Shown: in pieces, positions 45,959-55,979 of the stretch
Layout: every line of letters begins with the position of its first letter
Position numbering within the stretch: the first letter of the stretch is position 1
Assembly (NCBI RefSeq): GCF_001984825.2
Contig: NZ_CP043318.1
Location: forward strand, 806,001-870,000
DNA length: 64,000 nt
Direction: 5' to 3'
Source: Enterobacter chengduensis
GTDB taxonomy: Bacteria; Pseudomonadota; Gammaproteobacteria; Enterobacterales; Enterobacteriaceae
Made by a program: the position numbers and the translations under genes
The notes under the pieces: generated by a model
Database searches by the model: none
The model's input: the letters and a program-made list of their open reading frames with translations, nothing else
Told to the model about the DNA's origin: nothing

Positions 45959-48316
45959 TCAAAATAGGCCAAGTTGCCCTGTCACTAGTGTAGCAAAGTC
46001 GTCGTCAATGAAGGGCAAAATTCCGTCGGCGACCGGCTGAAGCTGACGCGTCAGATAGTGTTCGTAATCGAGCGGTGAATGCTGATAATCCACGGGTTCC
46101 GGGCCGTTAGTTGTCCAGACGTATTTGATGGTTCCCCGGTTCTGGTACTGCGGCGCGCGGCCGCGCTTCACGTTCTCTTCATCCGCCAGGCGCGCGGCGC
46201 GCACGTGCGGAGGAACGTTGCGCTGATACTCCGCCAGCGGGCGGCGCAGGCGCTTGCGGTAGACCAGCTGGTTATCGAGTTCGCCCGCCATCAGGCTGGC
46301 TATCGTCTCGCGCACGTAGTCCTGATAGGGCTCATTGCGGAACACCCGCAGGTAAAGCGTTTGCTGGAACTGCTGCGCCAGGGGCGTCCAGTCGGTGCGA
46401 ACCGTCTCCAGCCCTTTAAAGACCATCCGCTGCGCGTCGCCTTCCTGAATCAGCCCGGCGTAGCGCTTCTTGCTGCCCTGATCGGTACCGCGAATGGTGG
46501 GCATTAAAAAGCGGGCAAAATGGGTTTCAAATTCCAGCTCCAGGGCGCTGGTTAACCGCTCTTTTTGCAAATGTGTCTGCCACCAGTCATTCACGAAGGC
46601 GACCAGCGTTTTGCCGATTTGCGCGGCGTCGTCTTCTGAATGCGCCCCCTTAAGCCAGACAAAAGTGGAGTCCGTGTCGCCGTAGATGACGTCATAGCCC
46701 CGGGATTCAATCAGCGCTTTGGTCTGGCGCATAATCTCGTGCCCGCGCATGGTGATCGAGGAGGCGAGGCGCGGGTCAAAGAAGCGGCAGGCGCTGGTGC
46801 CCAACACCCCATAAAACGCATTCATGATGATTTTCAGCGCCTGCGAGAGCGGCTTGTTGCCGTGGCGCTTGGCCTCGTCGCGGCCGTTCCAGATGTTGCC
46901 CACAATGTCAGGCAGGCAGTGTTTTTTCCGCGAGAAGCGTGCGCCGAGAAAGCCTTCGGTGCTGTGCTCATCATCCGGCTCAGCCATGCCCTCAACCAGC
47001 CCGACGGGATCGATCAGGAAGGTGCGGATAATCGACGGGTACAGGCTTTTGTAATCCAGCACCAGAACCGAGTCGTATAACCCCGGTTGCGAATCCATGA
47101 CGTAGCCGCCGGGGCTCGCCTGCGGCGGCACGTCCCCGAGGTTGGGGGCGACGTAGCCTGCCCGGTGCATTCGCGGAAAATAGAGGTGGCTAAAGGCCGC
47201 CACGGAGCCGCCGTGCCTGTCAACCGCGAGGCCGTTCACCGTCGCGCGCTCCAGCAGGAACGGCATAATCTCGGTTTTGTGGAATATCTGCGTGACCAGC
47301 TCGCAGTCTTTCAGGTTATAGATGGCGAGCGCGGGCTTATCCTGGTTAAAGCGCCGGTCGATCTCGTCCATTCTGTCCCAGGGATTGTCGATGGATTTGC
47401 CTTCGCCAAGCAGCTCCTGCGCGACCGCTTCGAGGGAGAATGACGAGAAGTTCCAGAAGGCGGATTTCAGCGCCTCGATGCCGTCGATAATCAGGCGGCC
47501 ATTGGCCTGGGCGAAGAAGACGCCGTTCTTGAAGCCGTGTTCGCGCCATTCCAGCTCGCTGTTTCCGCGCCCGAGCATCAGTGGAATGCGGTAGCGCTCG
47601 GCGTGCTTTTGCAGCACGCGCAGGTCGAACTGCACCACGTTCCAGCCAATCAGGACGTCGGGATCGTAATCGGCAAACCACTGGTTAAGCTTCTCCAGCA
47701 GCTGCGGGCGGCTGTTGACGTACTCAAGCCGGAAATCCAGCGCGGAGGCATCGCCGTTCGGCGGCCCGAGCATGTAGACAACCCGATCGCCGCAGCCTTC
47801 CAGGCCAATGCAGTACAGCTCGCCGTGGCGAGTGGTTTCAATATCCAGGGAGACCCACTTCAGCGGTGGACGATAGTGCGGATTCGGCTTCAGGCGCGCG
47901 TTAACGAGGCTGCCGTTATGCGCGCTGCCGTCGACCCAGACCGGCGCGGTGATAAACCGCTCCATCAGGAAGCGTTCCGGTGGGCGGATATCGGCTTCGT
48001 AGAGCGTTACGCCCACCTCGCGCAGCAGTTTTTCATAGCGCATCAGCTGACGATGGGCGCGGCAGTAGAGGCCGTAAACCGGCTGGCGGTGGAAATCTTT
48101 CAGCTCAAGGGGCGTTATGCGCCAGCCGTTTTCGCCGCGCAGCAGCTGTTTGACTTTTTCGACGTGCGCTTCAGGGATAAACGCCACGGACTCCTGCGGC
48201 GGCAGCGTCACGTGCAGCGGGCCGCTGTCCGTCGCCAGCCAGAACGCAACCTCGGTGCCCTGAGGCGTATCCCGCCAGTGTCGGGTCAGTAAAAAGCCTT
48301 CTTGCGCCTGCGTCAC
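45959..48316 (-). CDS. polB: DNA polymerase II
   Basis: SOS-induced B-family polymerase used in replication restart and lesion bypass. The 785-residue protein has 3'-5' exonuclease motif I ([11 protein letters not shown], near 155), polymerase motif A ([18 protein letters not shown], near 418-436), motif C ([10 protein letters not shown], near 545), and the beta-clamp-binding tail GQLGLF. The start is GTG at 48316, as in E. coli. It has a TATAAT -10 at 48348-48353 and a LexA-like box upstream. In E. coli it follows araD; here an IS481 copy separates the two. Confidence 0.97.
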   Translation of the reverse strand: MTQAQEGFLLTRHWRDTPQGTEVAFWLATDSGPLHVTLPPQESVAFIPEAHVEKVKQLLRGENGWRITPLELKDFHRQPVYGLYCRAHRQLMRYEKLLREVGVTLYEADIRPPERFLMERFITAPVWVDGSAHNGSLVNARLKPNPHYRPPLKWVSLDIETTRHGELYCIGLEGCGDRVVYMLGPPNGDASALDFRLEYVNSRPQLLEKLNQWFADYDPDVLIGWNVVQFDLRVLQKHAERYRIPLMLGRGNSELEWREHGFKNGVFFAQANGRLIIDGIEALKSAFWNFSSFSLEAVAQELLGEGKSIDNPWDRMDEIDRRFNQDKPALAIYNLKDCELVTQIFHKTEIMPFLLERATVNGLAVDRHGGSVAAFSHLYFPRMHRAGYVAPNLGDVPPQASPGGYVMDSQPGLYDSVLVLDYKSLYPSIIRTFLIDPVGLVEGMAEPDDEHSTEGFLGARFSRKKHCLPDIVGNIWNGRDEAKRHGNKPLSQALKIIMNAFYGVLGTSACRFFDPRLASSITMRGHEIMRQTKALIESRGYDVIYGDTDSTFVWLKGAHSEDDAAQIGKTLVAFVNDWWQTHLQKERLTSALELEFETHFARFLMPTIRGTDQGSKKRYAGLIQEGDAQRMVFKGLETVRTDWTPLAQQFQQTLYLRVFRNEPYQDYVRETIASLMAGELDNQLVYRKRLRRPLAEYQRNVPPHVRAARLADEENVKRGRAPQYQNRGTIKYVWTTNGPEPVDYQHSPLDYEHYLTRQLQPVADGILPFIDDDFATLVTGQLGLF

Positions 48317-48347
48317 GCCGTTATCCCATAAAACAAAACCAGGCCTG

Positions 48348-48391
48348 ATTATAGCCTGGTTGATGTGGGTTTGCTGGGGTTTTATACAGTT
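48348..48391 (-). promoter_or_regulatory. polB promoter with LexA-like box
   Basis: On the leftward strand, TATAAT (48348-48353) is the -10. Upstream at 48372-48391 lies CTGTATAAAACCCCAG, which matches the SOS box of E. coli polB (CTGTATAAAACCACAG) at all but one core base. The box overlaps the -35 zone, as expected for LexA repression. Confidence 0.75.
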
Positions 48392-48410
48392 ATTGCGCGT
48401 AGTTTCCTCT

Positions 48411-48480
48411 CACCCCGGCCCTCTCCCCAAAGGGGCTAGGGGGAAATACGGCTCTGTTCGATCCCCTCTCCCCTCTGGGG
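48411..48480. repeat. Left part of palindromic repeat interrupted by IS481 element
   Basis: CACCCCGGCCCTCTCCCC, AAAGGGGCTAGGGGG and a second CCCCTCTCCCCTCTGGGG arm form the left portion of a repeat unit. Its closing arm (AGAGGGTTAGGGTAAGG) is found on the other side of the IS at 49771-49787. Joined without the IS, the sequence resembles the intact copies at 30581, 55886 and 55980. Confidence 0.75.
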
Positions 48481-49765
48481 TGTACAGTCCGGGGACATAG
48501 TGAACACTTGTTCGGGGACATGGTAGACACTTACAACTAAGGCATAAGAACCCGCTTATGGAGTCGCTTATGCCCTGGGATGCGAGAGATACCATGTCAT
48601 TACGTACCGAGTTTGTTTTGTTCGCCTCGCAGGACGGGGCGAACATCCGTTCCCTCTGCCGTCGCTTCGGCATTTCACCTGCTACCGGCTACAAGTGGCT
48701 TCAGCGCTGGGCTGTCGAGGGCGAACCCGGCCTGCAGGACCGCCCCCGCACGCCGCATCATTCCCCCAACCGCTCGTCTGACGACGTCACCGCCCTGCTG
48801 CGCATGGCCCATGACCGTCATGAACGCTGGGGCGCCCGCAAGATTAAGCGCTGGCTGGAAGACCAGGGCCACCGTATGCCTGCCTTCAGCACTGTCCATA
48901 ACCTGATGGCCCGTCACGGCCTGCTGCCCGGCACGGCTCCGGGTATTCCGGCCACCGGACGGTTCGAACATGACGCCCCGAACCGGCTCTGGCAGATGGA
49001 TTTTAAGGGGCACTTCCCCTTTGGCGGCGGCCGTTGCCATCCGCTCACCCTGCTCGACGACCACTCCCGTTTTTCCCTGTGCCTCACACACTGTACCGAT
49101 GAACGGCGTGAGACCGTGCAGCAACAGCTGGTCAGCGTCTTTGAACGCTACGGCCTGCCGGACCGGATGACGATGGATAACGGCTCACCGTGGGGCGACA
49201 CAACCGGCACCTGGACGGCGCTGGAGCTGTGGCTGATGCGCCACGGTATCCGGGTGGGCCATTCCCGGCCTTATCATCCGCAGACGCAGGGCAAGCTGGA
49301 GCGTTTTCACCGCAGCCTGAAGGCGGAAGTGCTGCAGGGGAAATGGTTCGCGGACAGCGGCGAGCTGCAGCGTGCCTTTGACCACTGGCGGACGGTCTAT
49401 AACCTTGAACGCCCGCACGAGGCGCTGGATATGGCGGTCCCGGCCTCACGCTATCAGCCGTCTGGGCGGCAGTACAGCGGCAGCGTGACGCCCCCGGAAT
49501 ACGATGAAGGTGTGCTGGTCAGGAAAGTGGATATCAGCGGGAAGCTGAGCTTACAGGGAGCCAGTCTGAATGCAGGAAAGGCGTTCAGGGGAGAACGGGT
49601 GGGGCTGAAGGAGACGCAGGAGGATGGCTGCTATGAAGTGTGGTGGTACAGCACGAAAGTGGGGGTGATCGACCTGAAGAAAAAGTCGATCACCATGGGT
49701 AAAGGATGTTAAAAAGTGTTCACCATGTCCCCGAACACCTGTCTACCATGTCCCCGGACCGTACA
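48481..49765 (+). mobile_element. IS481-family insertion sequence, complete
   Basis: A 1285-bp element with ends TGTACAGTCCGGGGACAT (left) and, on the reverse strand at the right end, TGTACGGTCCGGGGACAT. The imperfect terminal repeats run about 50 bp. The left end carries two direct copies of a CGGGGACAT-x-GT-x-x-ACACT motif, and the right end repeats the pattern inverted. It is flanked by TGGGG on both sides (48476-48480 and 49766-49770), a 5-bp target duplication. One intact transposase gene fills most of it. Intact ends, gene and duplication suggest a recent insertion. Confidence 0.93.
48558..49712 (+). CDS. IS481-family transposase (DDE type)
   Basis: A 384-residue transposase with an N-terminal helix-turn-helix (NIRSLCRRFGISPATGYKW) and a retroviral-integrase-type core. 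The three catalytic acidic residues are seen in LWQMDFKGHF, TMDNGSPWGD and QGKLERFHRSLK. An ATG four codons downstream (48570, MPWDARDTM) is an alternative start and is the more usual family N-terminus. There is no frameshift, so the protein looks functional. It reads rightward, opposite to araBAD and polB. Confidence 0.95.
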   Translation: MESLMPWDARDTMSLRTEFVLFASQDGANIRSLCRRFGISPATGYKWLQRWAVEGEPGLQDRPRTPHHSPNRSSDDVTALLRMAHDRHERWGARKIKRWLEDQGHRMPAFSTVHNLMARHGLLPGTAPGIPATGRFEHDAPNRLWQMDFKGHFPFGGGRCHPLTLLDDHSRFSLCLTHCTDERRETVQQQLVSVFERYGLPDRMTMDNGSPWGDTTGTWTALELWLMRHGIRVGHSRPYHPQTQGKLERFHRSLKAEVLQGKWFADSGELQRAFDHWRTVYNLERPHEALDMAVPASRYQPSGRQYSGSVTPPEYDEGVLVRKVDISGKLSLQGASLNAGKAFRGERVGLKETQEDGCYEVWWYSTKVGVIDLKKKSITMGKGC

Positions 49766-49794
49766 TGGGGAGAGGGTTAGGGTAAGGATTACTG

Positions 49795-50490
49795 CTACTG
49801 CCCGTAATACGCCTTTGCCCCATGCTTGCGCAGGTAGTGCTTATCCAGCAGGGTTTGCTGCATGTCCGGCAGCTGCGGCGCCAGCTGGCGACAGAAGATC
49901 CCCATATAGGCAACCTCTTCCAGCACGATGGCGTTATGTACCGCGTCTTCCGCGTTTTTACCCCAGGCAAACGGCCCGTGGGAGTGCACCAGCACGCCGG
50001 GCATTTGCGCCGCGTCGATACCCTGTTTCTCAAAGGTTTCGACAATCACGTTACCGGTTTCCCACTCGTACTCGCCGTTGATTTCGGCGTCGGTCATCAG
50101 GCGCGTGCAGGGAATGGTGCCGTAGAAGTAATCCGCGTGGGTGGTACCCGTGGCCGGGATGGACTGGCCCGCCTGCGCCCAGATGGTCGCATGGCGCGAA
50201 TGGGTATGCACAATGCCGCCGATGGTCGGAAATGACTGATACAGCAGACGGTGGGTAGGCGTGTCGGACGACGGCTTTTTGTTCCCTTCCACCACTTCAC
50301 CCGTCGCGATGCTGACCACCACCATATCGTCCGCCGTCATCACCGCGTAATCCAAGCCGGAAGGCTTGATCACGAACACGCCTTTTTCGCGGTCAACGGC
50401 ACTGACGTTGCCCCAGGTCAGTGTGACGAGGTTGTGTTTCGGCAGGGCCAGATTGGCGTCAAGCACCTGCTGCTTCAAAACTTCGAGCAT
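49795..50490 (-). CDS. araD: L-ribulose-5-phosphate 4-epimerase
   Basis: Third enzyme of arabinose catabolism; converts L-ribulose 5-phosphate to D-xylulose 5-phosphate for the pentose phosphate pathway. The 231-residue class II aldolase-like protein has the zinc ligands in [13 protein letters not shown] and [10 protein letters not shown] and the conserved [11 protein letters not shown] segment. It is the last gene of araBAD, separated from araA by an 87-bp gap filled by a REP pair. Its stop lies 30 bp from the IS481 element. Confidence 0.98.
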   Translation of the reverse strand: MLEVLKQQVLDANLALPKHNLVTLTWGNVSAVDREKGVFVIKPSGLDYAVMTADDMVVVSIATGEVVEGNKKPSSDTPTHRLLYQSFPTIGGIVHTHSRHATIWAQAGQSIPATGTTHADYFYGTIPCTRLMTDAEINGEYEWETGNVIVETFEKQGIDAAQMPGVLVHSHGPFAWGKNAEDAVHNAIVLEEVAYMGIFCRQLAPQLPDMQQTLLDKHYLRKHGAKAYYGQ

Positions 50491-50501
50491 TACGTTCTCC
50501 T

Positions 50502-50569
50502 TGCCGGGTGGCGCTTCGCTTACCCGGCCTACGGTTTTGTAGGCCCGGTAAACGCAGTGCCACCGGGCA
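50502..50569. repeat. BIME: two inverted REP elements between araA and araD
   Basis: REP unit at 50502-50532 (TGCCGGGTGGCGCTTCGC then TTACCCGGCCTAC) faces an inverted unit at 50539-50569 (GTAGGCCCGGTAAACGC then AGTGCCACCGGGCA). The units are the same family as at 16524. In the leftward ara message they would form a strong hairpin between araA and araD that may protect the upstream mRNA and lower araD expression relative to araBA. Confidence 0.9.
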
Positions 50570-50577
50570 TTCAGGGC

Positions 50578-52080
50578 TTAGCGTTTTGAACCGTAATAGA
50601 CTTCGTTCCAGCGCAGCGCGTCTTTGAACGCAGGCAGGCGGGTGTCGTTATCAATCACGGTCAGTTCGATATCGTGCAGCTCGGCGAACTGACGCATGTC
50701 GTTCAGATCCAGCGCGTGGCTGAAGACGGTATGGTGTGCGCCACCGGCCAGGATCCAGGCTTCTGACGCGGTTGGCAGGTCAGGCTGTGCTTTCCACAGG
50801 GCGTTGGCGACCGGCAGTTTCGGCAGGGAGTGCGGCGTTTCAACCGCATCGACGCAGTTCACCAGCAGGCGGAAACGATCGCCCAGATCGATCAGGCTGG
50901 CGTTGATGGCCGGGCCCGTGCGGGTGTTGAAGATCAGACGCGCCGGATCGGCTTTACCGCCGATGCCGAGATACTGCACGTCAAGGATCGGTTTCTCTTC
51001 CACGGCGATCGTCGGGCACACTTCCAGCATGTGCGAGCCGAGCACCAGGTCATTGCCGTTTTCGAAGTGGTAGGTGTAGTCCTCCATAAAGGAGGTGCCG
51101 CCCTGCAGACCGGTCGACATCACCTTCATGATGCGAAGCAGAGCGGCAGTTTTCCAGTCGCCTTCGCCCGCAAAGCCGTAGCCCTGCTGCATCAGACGTT
51201 GTACCGCCAGACCCGGCAGCTGTTTCAGACCGTGGAGGTCTTCAAAGGTGGTGGTAAAGGCGTGGAAGCCGCCCTGTTCCAGGAAGCGCTTCATGCCCAG
51301 CTCAATGCGCGCCGCGTCCAGCACGTTCTGGCGCTTGTCGCCGTTGATTTGTGCCGCAGGCGTCAGGCGGTAGCTGCTTTCGTACTCGTCCACCAGCGCG
51401 CTCACGTCGCCATCGCTGATTTCATTGACCACCTGCACCAGGTCGCCCACCGCCCAGGTATTGACGGAGAAGCCGAACTTGATCTGCGCGGCCACTTTGT
51501 CGCCGTCGGTGACCGCCACTTCACGCATGTTGTCGCCAAAACGCACCACTTTCAGGTGGCGAGTATCCTGTTTCGATACCGCCTGACGCATCCACGAGCC
51601 GATACGCTGTTGCGCTTTACCATCCTGCCAGTGGCCGGTGACCACCGCGTGCTGCTGACGCATGCGCGCGCCGATAAAGCCGAACTCGCGGCCGCCGTGC
51701 GCGGTCTGGTTCAGGTTCATAAAGTCCATGTCGATGCTGTCCCACGGCAGGGAGGCGTTGAACTGGGTATGGAACTGCAGCAGCGGTTTGTTGAGGATAG
51801 ACAGGCCGTTGATCCACATTTTGGCCGGTGAGAAGGTGTGCAGCCACACCACCAGACCGGCGCATTTGTCGTCGTAGTTGGCGTCGCGGCAGATGTGGGT
51901 GATCTCGTCCGGCGTCGTCCCCAGCGGTTTCAGCACCAGCTTGCACGGCAGCTTGGCCTCCGCGTTCAGCGCGTTAACGACGTGCTCCGCGTGCTTCGTC
52001 ACCTGCTGCAGCGCTTCCGGTCCGTACAGATGCTGGCTGCCAATCACAAACCACACTTCATAGTTATTAAAAATGGTCAT
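50578..52080 (-). CDS. araA: L-arabinose isomerase
   Basis: Converts L-arabinose to L-ribulose in the cytosol, with Mn2+. The 500-residue protein opens [20 protein letters not shown] and keeps the active-site segments [31 protein letters not shown] (in parts), [11 protein letters not shown] and [16 protein letters not shown]. The start at 52080 is chosen over the adjacent ATG at 52083 because GGA lies 7 nt upstream. It is 10 bp after araB. Confidence 0.98.
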   Translation of the reverse strand: MTIFNNYEVWFVIGSQHLYGPEALQQVTKHAEHVVNALNAEAKLPCKLVLKPLGTTPDEITHICRDANYDDKCAGLVVWLHTFSPAKMWINGLSILNKPLLQFHTQFNASLPWDSIDMDFMNLNQTAHGGREFGFIGARMRQQHAVVTGHWQDGKAQQRIGSWMRQAVSKQDTRHLKVVRFGDNMREVAVTDGDKVAAQIKFGFSVNTWAVGDLVQVVNEISDGDVSALVDEYESSYRLTPAAQINGDKRQNVLDAARIELGMKRFLEQGGFHAFTTTFEDLHGLKQLPGLAVQRLMQQGYGFAGEGDWKTAALLRIMKVMSTGLQGGTSFMEDYTYHFENGNDLVLGSHMLEVCPTIAVEEKPILDVQYLGIGGKADPARLIFNTRTGPAINASLIDLGDRFRLLVNCVDAVETPHSLPKLPVANALWKAQPDLPTASEAWILAGGAHHTVFSHALDLNDMRQFAELHDIELTVIDNDTRLPAFKDALRWNEVYYGSKR

Positions 52081-52090
52081 CATCGTGTCC

Positions 52091-53800
52091 TTAATGGGTC
52101 AGGGTTGCCGTAGTGTCCGCGGTGCTTTTGGCCGGGGCGGCGACAGGGAGATAGTGAAGTTCGGCGCTTTTTGCCCACTGCTGGTAGCGCTGATAAAGCT
52201 GTTCAAAGCGTTGCGCCTGCTGGGCGCGCGGCTGGAGCGTGTTTTCGACGGCGCTCGCCATATGCTGCTGCGCGGCCGGAATGTCGGCATGGACGCCTGC
52301 GGCCACGGCGGCGAAAATCGCCGCGCCCAGGGCGCAGCACTGATCGGAGGCCACAATCTGCAGCGGACGGTTCAGCACGTCGCAGCAGGCCTGCATGATG
52401 ACCGGGTTTTTACGGGCGATGCCCCCCAGCGCCATCACGTTATTCACGTCGATGCCCTGCTCGGTGAAGCACTCCATAATGGCGCGCGCGCCGAAGGCCG
52501 TGGCGGCAATCAGGCCACCGAACAGCGCCGGTGCGTCGGTCGCGAGGTTGAGATCGGTAATGACCCCTTTCAGGCGCTGGTTGGCAAACGGCGTGCGGCG
52601 GCCGTTGAACCAGTCAAGCACCACCGGCAGGTGATCGAGAGACGGATTTTTTGCCCAGGCTTCCGTGAGCTGCGGCAGAAGCTGCTTTTTGCTCTCGGCG
52701 ATCTGGGTTTTCAGTTCAGGATGCGCGGCCGCCAGCTGGTCCAGCGGCCAGCCCAGCACGCGACCAAACCAGGCGTAGATATCGCCGAACGCGGACTGGC
52801 CGGCTTCCAGACCGATGAAGTCCGGCACCACGCTGCCGTCAACCTGGCCGCAGATGCCTTTCACCGCGCGGTCGCCGACGGTGGCTTTATCGGCCGTCAG
52901 GATGTCGCAGGTTGACGTCCCGATGACTTTGACCAGCGTGTTGGGCTGTGCGCCCGCGCCGACGGCGCCCATGTGGCAGTCAAAGGCACCGCCGGAGATG
53001 GCCACGTTCTGCGGCAGGCCGAGGCGTTTTGCCCACTCTTCGCAGAGCGTGCCCACCGGAATATCGGCGGTGAAGGTGTCGGTAAACAGCGGATAGGTCA
53101 GGCTCTTGTTGATAATCGGGTCGAGCTCATCGAAGAACGCGGACGGAGGCAGGCCGCCCCAGCTTTCATGCCACAGGGATTTATGCCCGGCGCTGCAGCG
53201 TCCGCGGCGAATATCCTGCGGACGGGTGGTGCCGGAGAGCAGGGCGGGAACCCAGTCGCACAGCTCAATCCACGATGCCGCAGCCTGCGCGACGAAGGCG
53301 TCGGCACGGGTGACGTGAAGGATCTTGGCCCAGAACCACTCGCTGGAGTAGATTCCGCCGATGTAGCGCGAGTAGTCGGTTTTGCCCGGCTGATGGCACA
53401 GGCGGGTGATGGCCTCGGCCTCTTCCACGGCGGTATGGTCTTTCCACAGCACGAACATGGCGTTCGGGTTGTCGGCAAACTCCGGGCGCAGCGCCAGCAC
53501 GCGGCCTTCGGCATCCACCGGGGCAGGCGTGGAGCCGGTGCTGTCGACGCCAATCCCGACAATCTCCGCCCGCTGGGCGTCAGTCAGTTCAGCCAGGACG
53601 GTTTTGATCGCCGCTTCCATCGACTCAATATAGTCACGCGGGTGGTGGCGGAACTGGTTGTTTGGCGCATCGCAGTAGCGCCCCTCTTGCCAGCGCGGGT
53701 ACCACTCAACGCTGGTTGCTATCTCCCGGCCAGTCGTACAGTCCACTGCCAGCGCGCGAACCGAGTCGCTGCCAAAATCGAGGCCAATCGCAATTGCCAT
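52091..53800 (-). CDS. araB: Ribulokinase
   Basis: Phosphorylates L-ribulose with ATP, the second step of arabinose use. The 569-residue FGGY-family kinase opens [20 protein letters not shown] (phosphate-1 motif), with [14 protein letters not shown] and the ATP-site [12 protein letters not shown]. The start at 53800 matches E. coli AraB; the frame is open 18 codons upstream into the promoter region. It is the first gene of araBAD, leftward from the shared control region with araC. Confidence 0.98.
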   Translation of the reverse strand: MAIAIGLDFGSDSVRALAVDCTTGREIATSVEWYPRWQEGRYCDAPNNQFRHHPRDYIESMEAAIKTVLAELTDAQRAEIVGIGVDSTGSTPAPVDAEGRVLALRPEFADNPNAMFVLWKDHTAVEEAEAITRLCHQPGKTDYSRYIGGIYSSEWFWAKILHVTRADAFVAQAAASWIELCDWVPALLSGTTRPQDIRRGRCSAGHKSLWHESWGGLPPSAFFDELDPIINKSLTYPLFTDTFTADIPVGTLCEEWAKRLGLPQNVAISGGAFDCHMGAVGAGAQPNTLVKVIGTSTCDILTADKATVGDRAVKGICGQVDGSVVPDFIGLEAGQSAFGDIYAWFGRVLGWPLDQLAAAHPELKTQIAESKKQLLPQLTEAWAKNPSLDHLPVVLDWFNGRRTPFANQRLKGVITDLNLATDAPALFGGLIAATAFGARAIMECFTEQGIDVNNVMALGGIARKNPVIMQACCDVLNRPLQIVASDQCCALGAAIFAAVAAGVHADIPAAQQHMASAVENTLQPRAQQAQRFEQLYQRYQQWAKSAELHYLPVAAPAKSTADTTATLTH

Positions 53801-53834
53801 GGTGTTGCTCCATCGAAAAAACAGGTATGGAAGA

Positions 53835-53864
53835 ACATTAGAGACTGGGGGCAAAAGTCGTCAG
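53835..53864 (-). promoter_or_regulatory. araBAD promoter
   Basis: On the leftward strand the -35 CTGACG (53859-53864) and -10 TAATGT (53835-53840) are 18 bp apart, close to the E. coli pBAD elements (CTGACG, TACTGT). The -35 overlaps araI2, the AraC activator half-site. Confidence 0.88.
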
Positions 53865-53898
53865 GCAGGATCCGCTAATCTTATGGACTAAATTGCTG
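53861..53898 (-). promoter_or_regulatory. araI2 and araI1 operator half-sites
   Basis: On the leftward strand, araI2 is TAGCGGATCCTGCCTGA (53861-53877) and araI1 is CAGCAATTTAGTCCATA (53882-53898). Both match E. coli with few changes. AraC binds both with arabinose, and araI1 plus araO2 without it. Confidence 0.88.
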
Positions 53899-53908
53899 TT
53901 ACAACGGA

Positions 53909-53972
53909 AAGTGTGACGCCGTGCAAATATTCAATGTGGACATTTCTGCCGCACTTATAGACACTTTTGTTA
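53909..53972. promoter_or_regulatory. CRP site and araO1 in the ara control region
   Basis: The CRP site is GTGTGACGCCGTGCAAAT (from 53911), identical to E. coli over its core. It is followed by araO1, with half-sites around TGTGGACATTTCTGCCG (53935) and TTATAGACACTTTTGTTAC (53955-53973), which control araC. Confidence 0.8.
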
Positions 53973-54093
53973 CTGCTTATCTGCCTGCTCTGGCGGAGAA
54001 ATCAGGAGGAAAGGCTGAAACATGGCGGACGTAAAAGCGGCGTGATGCTTTTTGGATCGTTTCGCGGGCCATTTTTAAGCTGCTTTTAGCGAT

Positions 54094-54110
54094 ATGGACA
54101 ATTGGTTTCC
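54094..54110 (+). promoter_or_regulatory. araO2, distal AraC half-site
   Basis: TATGGACAATTGGTTTC, nearly identical to E. coli araO2, lies in the araC leader, about 212 bp centre to centre from araI1. This preserves the helical spacing needed for the repression loop. Confidence 0.85.
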
Positions 54111-54137
54111 TTCAGGACCCTTGGGAGAACTGCATAT

Positions 54138-54983
54138 ATGGCCGAAACGCAAAACGATCCCCTGCTGCCGGGATACTCGTTTAACGCGCACCTTGTGGCG
54201 GGACTGACCCCTATCGAGGCTGAGGGATACCTCGATTTTTACGTCGACCGACCGCTCGGCATGAAAGGGTATATCCTCAACCTGACCGTGCGCGGCGAGG
54301 GAATTATCAAGAATGGCGACCAGCAGTTCGTCTGCCGCCCCGGCGATATCCTGCTGTTCCCGCCGGGGGAGATCCATCACTATGGCCGTCATCCGGATGC
54401 CAAAGAGTGGTATCACCAGTGGGTCTATTTCCGTCCGCGCGCCTACTGGCAGGAGTGGCTTACGTGGCCTGCTATTTTTGCGCACACCGGTTTTTATCGC
54501 CCGGATGAGGTACATCTGGCACAGTTCCGTGAGCTGTTCGCGCAGATAATTGACGCGGGGCAGGCCGGTGGTCGCTACGCTGAGCTGCTGGCAATCAACC
54601 TGCTTGAACAGCTGCTGCTGCGACGGATGGAGGCCATTAACGAGTCGCTTAACCCGCCGCTGGATAACCGCGTGCGCGACGCCTGTCAGTACATCAGCGA
54701 CCACCTGGCCGACAGCCAGTTTGATATTGCCAGCGTTGCCCAGCACGTGTGCCTGTCGCCGTCGCGGCTGTCGCATCTGTTTCGCCAGCAGCTGGGCGTC
54801 AGCGTGTTGAGCTGGCGCGAGGATCAGCGCATCAGCCAGGCGAAGCTGCTGCTCAGCACCACCCGAATGCCGATTGCCACCGTGGGGCGCAACGTGGGCT
54901 TTGAGGATCAGCTCTATTTTTCTCGCGTCTTTAAAAAATGCACCGGCGCCAGCCCGAGTGAATTCCGCGCGGGATGTGAATAA
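54138..54983 (+). CDS. araC: Arabinose operon regulator AraC
   Basis: Dual regulator of araBAD: represses by DNA looping without arabinose and activates with it. The 281-residue protein has an N-terminal arabinose-binding/dimer domain with Pro8, Thr24, Arg38, Tyr82 and His93 at the positions known to contact sugar in E. coli, and a C-terminal AraC-family DNA-binding domain with two helix-turn-helix units ([42 protein letters not shown]). The start at 54138 matches E. coli ([12 protein letters not shown]); the frame opens 12 codons upstream over araO2, so that extension is rejected. Confidence 0.97.
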   Translation: MAETQNDPLLPGYSFNAHLVAGLTPIEAEGYLDFYVDRPLGMKGYILNLTVRGEGIIKNGDQQFVCRPGDILLFPPGEIHHYGRHPDAKEWYHQWVYFRPRAYWQEWLTWPAIFAHTGFYRPDEVHLAQFRELFAQIIDAGQAGGRYAELLAINLLEQLLLRRMEAINESLNPPLDNRVRDACQYISDHLADSQFDIASVAQHVCLSPSRLSHLFRQQLGVSVLSWREDQRISQAKLLLSTTRMPIATVGRNVGFEDQLYFSRVFKKCTGASPSEFRAGCE

Positions 54984-55111
54984 ACGGTAAAAAAAGATAA
55001 ACAAACAGGTGAACCTGGAAAGCAACCTGTAAACTATTCAGACAATTGTTGCCTTGACGCGGTGCGGGGCGCTAAGCAGAATCGCTGATTCGTTTTCTGA
55101 CCGGAATAGTT

Positions 55112-55879
55112 ATGCAGGCATTGCTGGAACACTTTATTACCCAGTCCGTTATGTACTCGCTCATCGCCGTGGCGCTGGTGGCGTTTCTGGAATCGCTGGC
55201 GCTCGTAGGGTTAATCCTGCCCGGCACCGTGATGATGGCGGGTCTTGGCGCGCTGATTGGCAGCGGCGAGGTCAATTTCTGGCAGGCGTGGCTGGCCGGG
55301 ATTATCGGCTGCCTGCTGGGCGACTGGCTCTCCTTCTGGCTGGGCTGGCGTTTTAAGAAGCCGCTGCACCGCTGGTCGTTCATGAAAAAGAACAAAGCCT
55401 TGCTGGATAAGACCGAGCATGCGCTGCATCAGCACAGCATGTTTACCATCCTCGTCGGCCGCTTTGTCGGGCCAACGCGTCCGCTGGTGCCCATGGTTGC
55501 CGGAATGCTGGATCTGCCCGTTGCAAAGTTTGTGGTGCCGAACATTATCGGCTGCGTGTTCTGGCCGCCGTTCTACTTCCTGCCGGGGATCTTGGCCGGC
55601 GCGGCTATCGATATTCCTGACGGCATGCAAAGCGGTGAGTTTAAGTGGCTGCTGCTGGGCACCGCGCTGCTGCTGTGGCTGGCCGCGTGGCTGTGCTGGC
55701 GGCTGTGGCGCAGCGCGAAAGCCAGTGTCGATCGCCTGACGCGCTATCTCCCGCGCACTCGCCTGCTCTGGCTGGCCCCGCTGACGCTGGGCGTTGCGGT
55801 GATGGCGCTGGTCGCACTAATTCGCCATCCTCTGATGCCGGTGTACGGTGAAATCCTGTTGAAGGTGGTGAGCCGTTAA
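55112..55879 (+). CDS. yabI: DedA-family membrane protein YabI
   Basis: A 255-residue inner-membrane protein of the DedA/VTT family, some members of which flip undecaprenyl phosphate or phospholipids. The family signature GRFVGPTRPLVPMVAGMLDLPVAKFV is seen near 125-150, with a first amphipathic/hydrophobic region (ESLALVGLILPGTVMM) containing the conserved acidic residue. About four to five hydrophobic segments are visible. It stands between araC and the convergent thiBPQ operon, as in E. coli; its own role is not established. Confidence 0.94.
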   Translation: MQALLEHFITQSVMYSLIAVALVAFLESLALVGLILPGTVMMAGLGALIGSGEVNFWQAWLAGIIGCLLGDWLSFWLGWRFKKPLHRWSFMKKNKALLDKTEHALHQHSMFTILVGRFVGPTRPLVPMVAGMLDLPVAKFVVPNIIGCVFWPPFYFLPGILAGAAIDIPDGMQSGEFKWLLLGTALLLWLAAWLCWRLWRSAKASVDRLTRYLPRTRLLWLAPLTLGVAVMALVALIRHPLMPVYGEILLKVVSR

Positions 55880-55885
55880 TATGTT

Positions 55886-55932
55886 TTCCCTCTCCCTATG
55901 GGAGGGGGCCAGGGTGAGGGCATCAGACCGCA
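55886..55932. repeat. Palindromic repeat copy, yabI-thiQ gap (left)
   Basis: CCCTCTCCCTATGGGAGGGGG followed by CCAGGGTGAGGGCATCAGAC. It is nearly the same as the copy 95 bp to the right at 55980, in the same orientation. The pair brackets a terminator. Confidence 0.85.
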
Positions 55933-55944
55933 CAAGGTAAAAGC

Positions 55945-55972
55945 AAAACGGCAACCAGAGTTGCCGTTTTTA
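55945..55972. terminator. Terminator between yabI and thiQ
   Basis: An 11-bp stem, AAAACGGCAAC with GTTGCCGTTTT and a CAGA loop, has A and T runs on opposite sides, so it can act in both directions for the convergent genes. Confidence 0.9.
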
Positions 55973-55979
55973 ATGTTTG

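Noticed and set aside
54102..54137. Upstream start for AraC
   Set aside because: It would place coding sequence over araO2 and lacks conservation; 54138 matches E. coli.
55054..55356. Short rightward open frame at the araC-yabI gap
   Set aside because: It overlaps yabI in another frame and shows no protein-like conservation.
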